Assembly (NCBI GenBank): GCA_017307955.1
Contig: JAFKFV010000016.1
Coordinates: 1-64,000 of the forward strand
Direction of reading: 5' to 3'
From: Allobosea sp.
GTDB taxonomy: Bacteria; Pseudomonadota; Alphaproteobacteria; Rhizobiales; Kaistiaceae
DNA: 64,000 nt
The translations under genes and the position numbers were made by a program. Of the stretch, positions 19,429 through 27,830 are shown piece after piece (position 1 is the stretch's first letter; each line of letters starts with the position of its first letter). The notes below the pieces were generated by a model. It made no database searches, was not told the DNA's origin, and saw only the letters and a program-made list of their open reading frames with translations.

Positions 19429-19719
19429 GATCGGATTTGTCCGCTTTTTGAGAGCTGGACCGCCCGGCGGCGGGCCGGCCGGCACGGTAAGGCACGCCGC
19501 GACGCGAGGCCGGGCGAAGATCGGCCAAGCTTTCCCAGCGCCCGGCCGCTTTGTCAATCATCGACCGTCATAAATGATCATATCGCGATGCAATATCGAG
19601 CAACATCGCCAGATTGCGCCGCAAAACCACGCTGCTGCGACGCAATATAACTGTATTTGATCGAAAATGATTGACACGGCGCGTTTCGGCGGCAAGATCG
19701 GCGGCGTCTGGGAGGAGAC
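19429..19719. promoter_or_regulatory. Divergent rhaD / rhaR control region
   Basis: 291 bases between the two divergent starts, with an AT-rich core at about 19550-19680 inside a GC-rich locus. A TTGACA -35-like hexamer faces rhaR at 19671-19676, and another on the minus strand (19557 to 19552) faces rhaD; neither has a convincing -10. Possible DeoR-type operator elements are the palindromes ATCGCGAT near 19583 and TGATCA near 19574, and a GCAATAT direct repeat near 19589 and 19642. The actual RhaR site is not proven. rhaR has a GGAGGAG ribosome site at 19711-19717. Confidence 0.5.
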
Positions 19720-20528
19720 ATGCACGAAATCGAGCGCCAGAGGATCATCCTCAGCGAGATCGCCGACCGTCCGGTCGTGACGGTCGCGCAGCTGGTTGAG
19801 CTGACCGGCGCCTCCGAGGCGACGATCCGGCGCGACATCAACGCGCTGCATCAGGACGGCAAGCTCAACAAGGTGCGCGGCGGCGCCGAAGCGCTGCATC
19901 CCCCGCAGCTCGTCGGCATTGGCGGGCGCCATTTCGCGGCCAGCGAGCAGATGAACCTGGCCGAGAAGCGGGCGATCGCCCGCGCGGCGGTCGAGCTTTG
20001 CGCCGACGGCGATTCGATCATCATCAATGGCGGCACCACGACCTATCAGATGGTCGATCACCTGGCGCGTCGCCGGATGCAGATCCTGACCAACTCCTTC
20101 GCCATCGCCGAGACGCTGGTCCGCACGTCGAAGAACACGATCGTGCTGCCGGGCGGCGCCGTCTACCGCGAACAGAGCCTCGTGCTTTCGCCCTTCGAAA
20201 ACGACGTGACCCGCAATTTCTACGCGCGGCGCATGTTCATGAGCGCCAAGGGCATCAGCCCGAGCGGCGTCATGGAGGGCGATCCGCTCCTGATCCAGGC
20301 GGAGCAGAAGCTGATCAACCAGGCGGACGAGCTTATCCTCCTTGCCGACTCCTCGAAATTCGAACGCCGCTCGCCGCTGATCCTGTGCCCGCTCGACCGC
20401 GTGAGCATGATCATCACCGACAGCGGTCTCTCGCCCACCCATGCCAAGATGATCGAGGAGGCCGGCATCCGGCTCATCGTCGTCGAGCCCGATTCCCAGG
20501 ACAGCACGGAGGCCGTGGGACGCCGTGA
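19720..20528 (+). CDS. rhaR: DeoR family rhamnose regulator; stop codon out of frame
   Basis: DeoR/GlpR repressor: an N-terminal winged helix (VTVAQLVELTGASEATIRRD, HQDGKLNKVRGGAE) and a C-terminal sugar-phosphate sensor domain (INGGTTTYQMVDHL, LPGGAVYREQ, LILLADSSKF). Its position between rhaD and the importer fits control of the rha genes. Oddity: the frame does not stop at the usual ~270 residues. It continues without a stop to 21573, through the next gene, as an arginine-rich meaningless tail. The expected stop, a TGA at 20526-20528 overlapping the GTG of the next gene, is one frame away. A single missing base near 20490-20525 (for example in GTGGGA) would explain this. The end given here is the expected one. 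Confidence 0.7.
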
Positions 20529-22105
20529 CCGACACCGGAAGGACCGCCAAGCCCATGACAGCGACCCCTGCGAGCTCGGCCGAGACGGCACCGCCGCTCG
20601 TCGAGCTCAGGAACACCTCCAAGACGTTCAGCGGCATCAAGGTGCTGAAGAATGTCGGCTTCGACGTGCGGCCGGGCGAGGTCCACGCCCTGCTCGGCGA
20701 GAACGGCGCCGGCAAGTCGACGCTGATCAAGATCCTTTCGGGTTTCCATACCCCGGACGAAGGGGGCGAGATCCGCGTCAACGGGCGTCCGGTCTCCTTC
20801 TCCTCGCCCCGCGACGCGCGCAAGGCCGGCATCGCGACGGTCTACCAGGAGCTGCTGCTCTTCCCCGACATGACGGTCGCCGAGAACATCTTCATCGGCC
20901 ATGCGCCGCGCGCCGGCATGGGTGCGCTCGACTGGAACGAGATGCGCCGCCGTGCCCGGGCGCTGCTCGACGATCTCGACAGCCACGACCTCGATGTCGA
21001 TGCGCGCGTCGGCGGCCTCTCGGTTGCCAACCGCCAGCGCGTCGAGATTGCCAAGGCGCTGTCGCAGGACGCGCGCCTGCTGATCATGGACGAGCCGACC
21101 GCCTCGCTGGCCGACGCGGACGTCCGCCGCCTGCTCGACGTGGTTCGCCGCCTCCGCGAGCGCGGCGTCGCCATCATCTATATCAGCCACCGCATGCCGG
21201 AGATCTTCGCCCTCGCCGACCGCGTGACGGTCCTGCGCGACGGGGCGCTGATCGGCACCAAGGATATCGAGGAGGTCGACGACGCCTCGCTCGTCTCGAT
21301 GATGGTCGGCCGCTCCATCGACCAGCTCTTCCCCAAGGTCGTCGTGCCGATCGGCGCGCCGGTGCTGGAACTGCGCAAGGTCTCGTTCAAGGACGAGGTG
21401 CAGGACATCTCGCTCACGCTGCGCGCCGGCGAGATCCTCGGCATCGCCGGTCTCGTCGGTTCCGGCCGCACCGAGCTTGCGCTGACCATCTTCGGCATCA
21501 CGCCGGCGACCTCGGGCGAGATCCTCCTGAACGGCCGGCCCGTCACGATCCGCAGCCCGCAGCAGGCGCGTGACCTCGGCATCGCCTATGTTCCGGAAGA
21601 TCGCGGCCTGCAGGGCCTCGTGAAGCCGCAGACCATCCGCGAAAACGTGTCGATGGCGCTGCTCGACCGCATCTCGAAGGGCTCGATCGTCGACCGCGTC
21701 AAGGAATCGGCGCTCGCCCGCGACGCCATCGCCCGCTTCGGCATCCGCGCCCGCGGCCCCGAGCAGCGCGCCGGCCAGCTTTCCGGCGGCAACCAGCAGA
21801 AGGTCGTGCTGGCCAAGTGGGTTTCGACCAATCCCAAGGTCCTCATCATGGACGAGCCGACGCGCGGTATCGACGTCGGCGCCAAATCGGAGATTCACGC
21901 GCTGATGTGCAAGCTCGCCGGCGAGGGACTCGCCGTGATCATGATCTCGAGCGAACTCCCCGAAGTGCTCGGCATGAGTGACCGGATCATGGTGATGAAC
22001 GGCGGCCGCATGGTGCGCACCTTCGATCGCAGCGAGGCGACGCCCGACGTCGTCGGCGCGGCCATGACCCATGCCGGCGCCAGCCATGCGGGAGGCGCGG
22101 CATGA
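20525..22105 (+). CDS. rhaT: Rhamnose ABC importer ATPase (two nucleotide-binding domains)
   Basis: 526 residues with two fused ATP-binding cassettes, as in RbsA/MglA-type sugar importers. First domain: Walker A GENGAGKST, signature GLSVANRQRVEIAKAL, Walker B LLIMDEPTASL. Second domain: a divergent Walker A GLVGSGRTEL, signature LSGGNQQKV, Walker B VLIMDEPTRGID. It powers uptake with RhaP, RhaQ and RhaS. The start may be GTG 20525 or ATG 20555; both have imperfectly spaced ribosome sites. Its stop overlaps the rhaP start (ATGA). Rhamnose specificity is inferred from the locus. Confidence 0.9.
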   Translation: MTDTGRTAKPMTATPASSAETAPPLVELRNTSKTFSGIKVLKNVGFDVRPGEVHALLGENGAGKSTLIKILSGFHTPDEGGEIRVNGRPVSFSSPRDARKAGIATVYQELLLFPDMTVAENIFIGHAPRAGMGALDWNEMRRRARALLDDLDSHDLDVDARVGGLSVANRQRVEIAKALSQDARLLIMDEPTASLADADVRRLLDVVRRLRERGVAIIYISHRMPEIFALADRVTVLRDGALIGTKDIEEVDDASLVSMMVGRSIDQLFPKVVVPIGAPVLELRKVSFKDEVQDISLTLRAGEILGIAGLVGSGRTELALTIFGITPATSGEILLNGRPVTIRSPQQARDLGIAYVPEDRGLQGLVKPQTIRENVSMALLDRISKGSIVDRVKESALARDAIARFGIRARGPEQRAGQLSGGNQQKVVLAKWVSTNPKVLIMDEPTRGIDVGAKSEIHALMCKLAGEGLAVIMISSELPEVLGMSDRIMVMNGGRMVRTFDRSEATPDVVGAAMTHAGASHAGGAA

Positions 22106-23088
22106 GCTTCGAGACAGCCACCGTCCGCCGGTCCGCCTCCACGGGCTTCGCCGCGCGCACCTTCGCGACCTATGGCCAGGAATTCATCATCCTCGCCTGC
22201 ATCGTCGTGCTTTTCGTCGCTGTCGGCCTCATCGCGCCGCGCTTCATCAGCCCGACCAATCTCACCACAATCTTTGTCGGCAACGCCTATATCGCGGTCG
22301 CCGCGATCGGTATGTCGATGGTCATCATCTCCGGCCATATCGACGTTTCGGTCGGTTCGCTGATCGGCGTCCTCGCGACGATCTCGGGCACGCTCGCCGT
22401 GTCGGGCTATCCGGTCTGGTTCGCCTGGCTGGCGCCGGTCATCGTCGGCATGGTTGTGACGTCCTTTATCGGCGTGCTCGTCGCGTATGTCCGTATCCCG
22501 TCGATCGTCGTCACGCTCGGCATGCTGTCGATCCTGAAGGGCGGCCTGATTTCCGTGACGGGCGGTGCCTGGATCACCAACCTGCCGCCGGACTATCTGA
22601 TCGCGCAGTTCCGCCTATTCGGCATCCCCTCGCCCGTCTGGTTCATGATCTTCCTGACCGCGGTTGCGGCGATGTTCATGCGCTACACCGCCTTCGGCCG
22701 GTCCATCTATGCGATCGGCGGCAATGGCGAGGCGGCGCGTGTCGCCGGCATCCCGGTCGAGCGCACGACGGTCACGATCTTCGCCATACACGGCCTCTTC
22801 GCCGGCATCGCGGCGGTGCTGTTCGCGACTCAGCTGCAGGTCATCCAGTCGACCGTGCCGCCCAATCTGGAGCTCACCGTCATCACCGCCTCGGTGGTCG
22901 GCGGCGTCTCGATCCTCGGCGGCACCGGCACGGTCGTCGGCTCGACGCTCGCCGCGATCCTCTTCGCCGCGATCGGCTCCTCGCTGATCTTCCTCAATGT
23001 CTCGGCCTACTGGCTGCGCGCCGTGCAGGGTCTCCTGATCCTCGCCACCGTGCTCGCCGACATGGCCCGCCGCCACCGGATCGGATGA
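22102..23088 (+). CDS. rhaP: Rhamnose ABC importer permease
   Basis: 328 residues, a polytopic inner-membrane permease of the BPD_transp_2 (ribose/xylose/rhamnose) family. About 8-10 hydrophobic segments are visible, for example FIILACIVVLFVAVGLIAP and IAVAAIGMSMVIISGHIDVS. The GHIDVSVGSLIG and GGVSILGGTGTVVG stretches are the family signature. The ATGA overlaps at both ends (with rhaT and rhaQ) indicate translational coupling in the order T-P-Q. Confidence 0.92.
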   Translation: MSFETATVRRSASTGFAARTFATYGQEFIILACIVVLFVAVGLIAPRFISPTNLTTIFVGNAYIAVAAIGMSMVIISGHIDVSVGSLIGVLATISGTLAVSGYPVWFAWLAPVIVGMVVTSFIGVLVAYVRIPSIVVTLGMLSILKGGLISVTGGAWITNLPPDYLIAQFRLFGIPSPVWFMIFLTAVAAMFMRYTAFGRSIYAIGGNGEAARVAGIPVERTTVTIFAIHGLFAGIAAVLFATQLQVIQSTVPPNLELTVITASVVGGVSILGGTGTVVGSTLAAILFAAIGSSLIFLNVSAYWLRAVQGLLILATVLADMARRHRIG

Positions 23089-24044
23089 CCGACATGACGC
23101 TCTCGCTCCGATCCTTCATGCGCCACGAGGCCGTGCTCGGCATCCTGCTCGTGCTCGTGCTCTTCGTGCTGGCACAGCAGTCCGACAAGTTCTTCACGAC
23201 GGCCAACATCCTGAACCAGGGCCGCCTGATGACGGAGATCGGCCTCATCGCGCTGCCGATGACCTTCGTCATCATCACCGGCGGCATCGATCTGTCGGTC
23301 GGCTCGATCCTCGGCCTCTGCGCCATCCTGCTCGGCGTCTTCTGGCAGAATCTCGGCCTGCCGCTTCCCGCCGCCATGGCGCTTGCCGTCTGCGTCGGCG
23401 CGCTGGCCGGGCTGGTGAACGGCCTCATCATCACCCGCTTCAAGGTGCCGCCGCTCATCGCGACGCTGGCGACGCTCGCGCTCTATCGCGGCCTCGCCGA
23501 GGGCATCAGCCAGGCGCGCTCGGTGCGCGGCTATCCGGAATGGTTCTTCGTGCTCGGCCAGGGCGAAGTGCTCGGCGTTCCGACTCAGCTCTGGATCCTG
23601 ATCGTTTTCGCGATCGGCGCCGCGGCGATCCTCGGCCTCACCACCTTCGGCCGGGCCACCTATGCCGTCGGCGCCAACGAGACGGCCGCGCGGTTCTCCG
23701 GCATCAATGTCGACCGCACCAAGCTCCTGATCTACACGGCGTCCGGCCTCGTCTCCGGTATCGCCGCGGTGATCTTCGTCTCGCGCGTCTCGACGACGCG
23801 CTCCGACATGGGCACCGGCGTCGAACTCGACGTGATCACGGCCGTGGTGCTCGGCGGCACGTCGATCTTCGGCGGCCGAGGCACCATCATCGGCACCGTC
23901 ATAGGCCTCATCCTGGTGCAGGCTCTCAAGAACGGCCTCGCGCTCTCGGGCGTGAAGGGCGACGGCACGATCGTCGTCATCGGCGTCGTGCTCATCTTCG
24001 CCATCCTGGCGAGCAACCTCTTCAGCCGCAACGGCGACGGCTGA
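23085..24044 (+). CDS. rhaQ: Rhamnose ABC importer permease
   Basis: 319 residues from ATG 23085, whose ATGA overlaps the rhaP stop; ATG 23094 is an alternative. A second BPD_transp_2 permease that would pair with RhaP in the membrane. Typical stretches: FVIITGGIDLSVGSILGLCA, VPPLIATLATLALYRGLAEG, TAVVLGGTSIFGGRGTIIGT. Rhizobial rha loci often carry rhaU (rhamnose mutarotase) after rhaQ. Here the next gene is rhaS, 76 bases on, and no mutarotase is seen anywhere in the window. Confidence 0.92.
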   Translation: MTDMTLSLRSFMRHEAVLGILLVLVLFVLAQQSDKFFTTANILNQGRLMTEIGLIALPMTFVIITGGIDLSVGSILGLCAILLGVFWQNLGLPLPAAMALAVCVGALAGLVNGLIITRFKVPPLIATLATLALYRGLAEGISQARSVRGYPEWFFVLGQGEVLGVPTQLWILIVFAIGAAAILGLTTFGRATYAVGANETAARFSGINVDRTKLLIYTASGLVSGIAAVIFVSRVSTTRSDMGTGVELDVITAVVLGGTSIFGGRGTIIGTVIGLILVQALKNGLALSGVKGDGTIVVIGVVLIFAILASNLFSRNGDG

Positions 24045-24120
24045 GACGACAGAAGAAGAACTGCGGACGCCATCGCCGAAAACGGCATCCGCGCCAACAT
24101 GTTCGAGGAGGAGAAGGAAC

Positions 24121-25224
24121 ATGAAGACCAAGACCATCCTGATGGCAGCCGGCCTGGTGCTGGCGAGCTCGGCCGCCTATGCGGCCAGCTGGACCGGCGG
24201 CGATGACCTGCCGACCAATCCGCTCGCCTGCGACGCCACGCCTGGCGAAGTCGTGGCAAAGCCTTATGACGGCGGCGTGCCGACCAATGCGCCCGACCGC
24301 AACGGCAAGAAGATCACCGTCGTCGACGTTCCGAAGCTGATCGGCGTCGGTTACTTCAGCGCCACGACCAAGGGCCAGGCCGAGGCCGCCAAGGAACTCG
24401 GCAATGTCGACGTCAAGACCGACGGCCCGACCAAGGCGAATATCGACGAGCAGATCACCTTCATCGACAACTACGTGACCTCGGGCGTCGACGGCATCCT
24501 GTTCGCCGCCAATGACCCGGTGGCCATCGCCCCGGTGCTGAAGAAGGCGCTCGCCGCCGGCATCAATGTCGTCGGCTATGACGCCAACTCGACGCCGGAT
24601 GCGCGCCAGTGGTTCGTGAACCAGGCCGAGTTCAACGGCGTCGCGAAGTCGCTCGTCGACAACCTCGCCAAGGAGATCGGCGAGGATTCCGCCTTCGCGA
24701 TCGTCACCTCGACCTTCACGACGCCGAACCAGGCGCGCTGGATCGCCGAGATGGCCGCCTATGCCGCGAAGTGCCATCCGAAGCTCGAGTTCCTCGAGAC
24801 CGTCGAGGCGCAGGAAGACAACGTCCTGTCCTTCAACCAGGCCACCACGCTGATCAACAAGCATGGCGACAAGCTCAAAGGCATCGTCGGCATGACCTCC
24901 GTCGCGACGCCCGCGGCGGCCGAAGCCGTGACGCAGTCGGGTCTCTGCGGCAAGGTCGCCGTCGTCGGCCTCGCCACGCCGAACGCGATGAAGCCCTATG
25001 TCGAGAAGGACTGCGTGAAGTCGGTCGTGCTGTGGAACCCCGTCGATCTCGGCTATGCCGCGATTTACGTGCTCCGCGCCGCCGCCGACGGCACGCTGAA
25101 GCCGGGCGACACCTCGGTCAAGGCCGGCAAGCTCGGCGAGCTCAAGGTCGTGAACGGCTCCGAGATCCTGCTCGGCTCGCCCTTCGTCTTCGACAAGAGC
25201 AATATCGGCCAGTTCGACTTCTGA
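24121..25224 (+). CDS. rhaS: Rhamnose ABC importer periplasmic binding protein
   Basis: 367 residues with a classic signal peptide (MKTKTILMAAGLVLASSAAY, cleavage near AYA-AS). Periplasmic binding protein family 4 fold: IGVGYFSATTKGQAEAAKEL, FIDNYVTSGVDGILFAANDP, NVVGYDANSTPDARQWFVNQ. A strong GGAGGAG ribosome site lies just upstream. A 12-bp hairpin terminator follows the stop, so rhaS is the last gene before a probable drop in transcription. In several rhizobia rhaS precedes the permeases; here it is placed after them. Confidence 0.9.
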   Translation: MKTKTILMAAGLVLASSAAYAASWTGGDDLPTNPLACDATPGEVVAKPYDGGVPTNAPDRNGKKITVVDVPKLIGVGYFSATTKGQAEAAKELGNVDVKTDGPTKANIDEQITFIDNYVTSGVDGILFAANDPVAIAPVLKKALAAGINVVGYDANSTPDARQWFVNQAEFNGVAKSLVDNLAKEIGEDSAFAIVTSTFTTPNQARWIAEMAAYAAKCHPKLEFLETVEAQEDNVLSFNQATTLINKHGDKLKGIVGMTSVATPAAAEAVTQSGLCGKVAVVGLATPNAMKPYVEKDCVKSVVLWNPVDLGYAAIYVLRAAADGTLKPGDTSVKAGKLGELKVVNGSEILLGSPFVFDKSNIGQFDF

Positions 25225-25240
25225 TCCGGCCCGTCATCGG

Positions 25241-25272
25241 CGCGAGGCATGGGCGACCATGCCTCGCGTTTT
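25241..25272 (+). terminator. Strong intrinsic terminator after rhaS
   Basis: A perfect 12-bp stem, CGCGAGGCATGG at 25241-25252 and CCATGCCTCGCG at 25257-25268, with a four-base loop GCGA and a TTTT run at 25269-25272. It lies between rhaS and the class II aldolase gene, so the aldolase and kinases may be expressed at lower level or from read-through. Confidence 0.8.
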
Positions 25273-25301
25273 CATGTCCACGATTTTCGCGCGATGGCAT
25301 C

Positions 25302-26348
25302 ATGGCCGCATCACCGGCGCTTCAGGCGCTCGCCGCCCTCTCGGCCCACATCGGGCGCGATCCGCTGGTTACCCAGGCGGCCGGCGGCAACACCTCGGTC
25401 AAAGAAGGCGGCCGGCTCTGGATAAAAGCCTCCGGCACATGGCTCGCCGAGGCTGACCAGCGCGACATCTTCCTGCCCGTCGCGCTCGATCCGCTCAGGG
25501 CCGCGATCGAAGCCGGCGACGAGCGCGCCGCCAAGGCGACGGATTTCGTCATCGCCGAAGCCAATCCGCTCGGTCTCCGCCCCTCGGTCGAGACCTCGGT
25601 CCATGCCGTCTTTCCGCAGGCGGTCGTCCTGCATGTCCATTGCATCGAGACGGTCGCTCTCGCCGCCCGCGCCGACGCCGCCGCTGCGATCGAAGCCCGG
25701 CTCGCCGGCCTCGGCGGCGTCGTTTCCTGCCACATCCCCTATCTGAAGCCCGGCCTGCCGCTTGCCCGCGCCATCGCGGCCGAAGCCGGGCCGGAGACGA
25801 ATGTCGTGACGCTTGGCAATCACGGCCTCATCGTCGCGGCGGAGACCGTCGACGAGGCGGGCGCACTGCTCGGCCGCGTCTCGGCCGCCCTCGCCTCCCC
25901 GGCCCGTCCGGCACCGCCCGCCGATATCGGCGGGCTGGAGCGCCTCGCCGAGGGTTCGGACTGGCGCCTACCTTCGGATCCGGTCGCGCATGATACGGCA
26001 ACCGATCCGGAGCGGCTCGGCATTGCCCGGCGCGGCACGCTCTATCCCGACCATGTCGTGTTCCTCGGCAGCGCCGTGGCGGTGTTGTCTGGAGGCGAGA
26101 CCCCCGCGACCTTCGTCTCCGACGCAACGGTGCCGCAGATGCTGCTCGCGGTCCCTGGCCTCGGTGTTCTCGTCCATCGCGCGGCGCTGAACGGCGCCGA
26201 TGCGCTGGCGCGCGCGATCGCCGACGTGGCCGGCCGCATCGATGCCGTCGCCGAACTCCGCTTTCTCACCGCCGCGGAGGAGAGCGAACTCGTCAATTGG
26301 GACGCCGAGATCTATCGCCGCGCCCTCGCCAAAGCCGCCCGGGCCTGA
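25302..26348 (+). CDS. Class II aldolase/adducin family protein
   Basis: 348 residues from ATG 25302 (MAASPALQ); no strong ribosome site. Class II aldolase fold: AAGGNTSVKEGGRLWIKASG (phosphate-binding glycine loop), VLHVHCIETVALA (zinc-binding His pair) and LGNHGLIVA. A C-terminal part with LYPDHVVFLGSAVAVLSG resembles the equivalent part of the RhaD aldolase domain, so it looks like a stand-alone, divergent relative of that domain. Probable role: cleavage of a ketose-1-phosphate such as a rhamnulose, fuculose or related deoxy-sugar product. It is followed at 24 bases by two sugar kinases. Its substrate is unproven. Confidence 0.82.
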   Translation: MAASPALQALAALSAHIGRDPLVTQAAGGNTSVKEGGRLWIKASGTWLAEADQRDIFLPVALDPLRAAIEAGDERAAKATDFVIAEANPLGLRPSVETSVHAVFPQAVVLHVHCIETVALAARADAAAAIEARLAGLGGVVSCHIPYLKPGLPLARAIAAEAGPETNVVTLGNHGLIVAAETVDEAGALLGRVSAALASPARPAPPADIGGLERLAEGSDWRLPSDPVAHDTATDPERLGIARRGTLYPDHVVFLGSAVAVLSGGETPATFVSDATVPQMLLAVPGLGVLVHRAALNGADALARAIADVAGRIDAVAELRFLTAAEESELVNWDAEIYRRALAKAARA

Positions 26349-26372
26349 CCGGCCGATCCGGACGAAAGAACC

Positions 26373-27749
26373 ATGACGACACGCCCCGCCGCCGTCGCCG
26401 TTCTCGATATCGGCAAGTCGAACACGAAGCTCGCTGTGATCGACCGCGCGAACCGTTCCGTGATCGCGATGCGCAGCATGCGCAACACGGTTCGCCCCGC
26501 TCCGCCCTATCCGCATTTCGATGTCGATGCGATCTGGTCCTGGTTGCTCGCCGGTCTCGCCGAGGCCGGGGCCAGCGCCCGGATCGAGGTCGTCGCGGTG
26601 ACGACCCATGGCGCGGCAATCACGCTCATCGCCGACGACGGCCTCGTCCTGCCGGTGCTCGATTACGAGCATCCGGGCCCGGACGAACGCGCCGAGGACT
26701 ATCGCCGCGCCCGCGGCGCCTTCGCCGAAATCCTGTCGCCGGACCTGCCGGGCGGTCTCAATGCCGGCCGCCAGCTCTACTGGCTCGCGCGACGCTTCCC
26801 GGACGACTTCGCGCGCGCAACGGCGATCCTGCCCTATCCGCAATACTGGGTCTGGCGCCTGACGGGGAAGCGCGTCGCCGAGCCGACCGCCTTCGGCGCG
26901 CATACCGACCTCTGGAACGCGAGCTCCGGCCACTATTCCGCGATGGCGCATCGCGAGGGATGGGCGACGCTCTTCCCGCCGCGCATGGCGCCCTGGGAAA
27001 CCGCCGGCAACGTTCTTCCCGAGGTCGCGGCAGCGGCCAGCCTGCCGGAGGATTGCCGCGTCGTTGCCGGTATCCACGATTCGAACGCCAGCCTGCTGCC
27101 GCATATCCTCAAGCGGCCGCTGCCTTTCGCGGTCATCTCGACCGGCACATGGATGATCACCTTCGCCGCCGGCGGCAGCCTCGATCGGCTCGATCCGGCG
27201 CGCGGCGGCCTCGCTTATGTCGATGCCTTCGGCCGGCCGGTTTCATCGACGATGTCCATGACCGGCCGCGAGTTCGAGATCCTGACCGCCGGCGCGGCAG
27301 TCGAGCCCAGCGATACGGACATCGCGGCCGTCATCGAGCGCCGCATCATGGCGCTGCCCGGCTTCGTCCCCGGCTCAGGTCCATTCGGCCAGCGGCGGGG
27401 AGCGTGGTCGCACGACGCTGACGCGCTGACGCCGGGCGAACGGACGGCCGCGGCGACGCTCTATGCCGCGCTCGTCGCCGAGGTGTCGCTCGCGCTCGCC
27501 GGCGCCGAGGGACCGGTGCTGATCGAGGGACCGCTGGCGCGCAATCGGCTGTTCCTCTCGGCCCTCGCGACGCTGGTGGCGCGGCCGGTGATCGGCCGGC
27601 CCGATGCGACGGGCACCACCGAGGGCGCTGCCCTTCTCGCCGATGGACCTGCGGGCGCGGTGGCGCTCGCCGACCCGCCGCCCGCGACGCCTCTCGGCGC
27701 GGGCTTCGCCGACTATGCCGCTGCCTGGCGGACGGCCGCGGGCGCGTAA
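26373..27749 (+). CDS. FGGY family carbohydrate kinase (paralogue 1)
   Basis: 458 residues. FGGY kinase hallmarks: the N-terminal phosphate loop VLDIGKSNTKLAV, the substrate-domain TTHGAAITLI, AGIHDSNASLLPHI, and the second ATP-binding part VISTGTWMITF and GPVLIEGPLARNRLF. It should phosphorylate a ketose or a related sugar. It is strikingly similar over its whole length to the next gene, including NAGRQLYWL, YPQYWVWRLTG and GTTEGAALLADGP. Either this or the next one is the rhamnulokinase of the pathway (RhaK). It follows the aldolase gene by 24 bases. Confidence 0.88.
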   Translation: MTTRPAAVAVLDIGKSNTKLAVIDRANRSVIAMRSMRNTVRPAPPYPHFDVDAIWSWLLAGLAEAGASARIEVVAVTTHGAAITLIADDGLVLPVLDYEHPGPDERAEDYRRARGAFAEILSPDLPGGLNAGRQLYWLARRFPDDFARATAILPYPQYWVWRLTGKRVAEPTAFGAHTDLWNASSGHYSAMAHREGWATLFPPRMAPWETAGNVLPEVAAAASLPEDCRVVAGIHDSNASLLPHILKRPLPFAVISTGTWMITFAAGGSLDRLDPARGGLAYVDAFGRPVSSTMSMTGREFEILTAGAAVEPSDTDIAAVIERRIMALPGFVPGSGPFGQRRGAWSHDADALTPGERTAAATLYAALVAEVSLALAGAEGPVLIEGPLARNRLFLSALATLVARPVIGRPDATGTTEGAALLADGPAGAVALADPPPATPLGAGFADYAAAWRTAAGA

Positions 27750-27830
27750 CGGGAAGCGCGACCGCGGCGGCGGCTTCGGCTATTGTCCGGCCACCGCAAG
27801 GAGCCGCGGCCTCAAGGAGCCGGATCGTCC

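Noticed and set aside
17638-19650. 670-codon plus-strand frame opposite rhaD
   Set aside because: It is the antisense shadow of rhaD; the sequence is low-complexity and rhaD has all its motifs on the other strand.
19998-20528. Separate ORF overlapping the end of rhaR in another frame
   Set aside because: Its sequence has no domain; it matters only because its stop is where rhaR would be expected to end.
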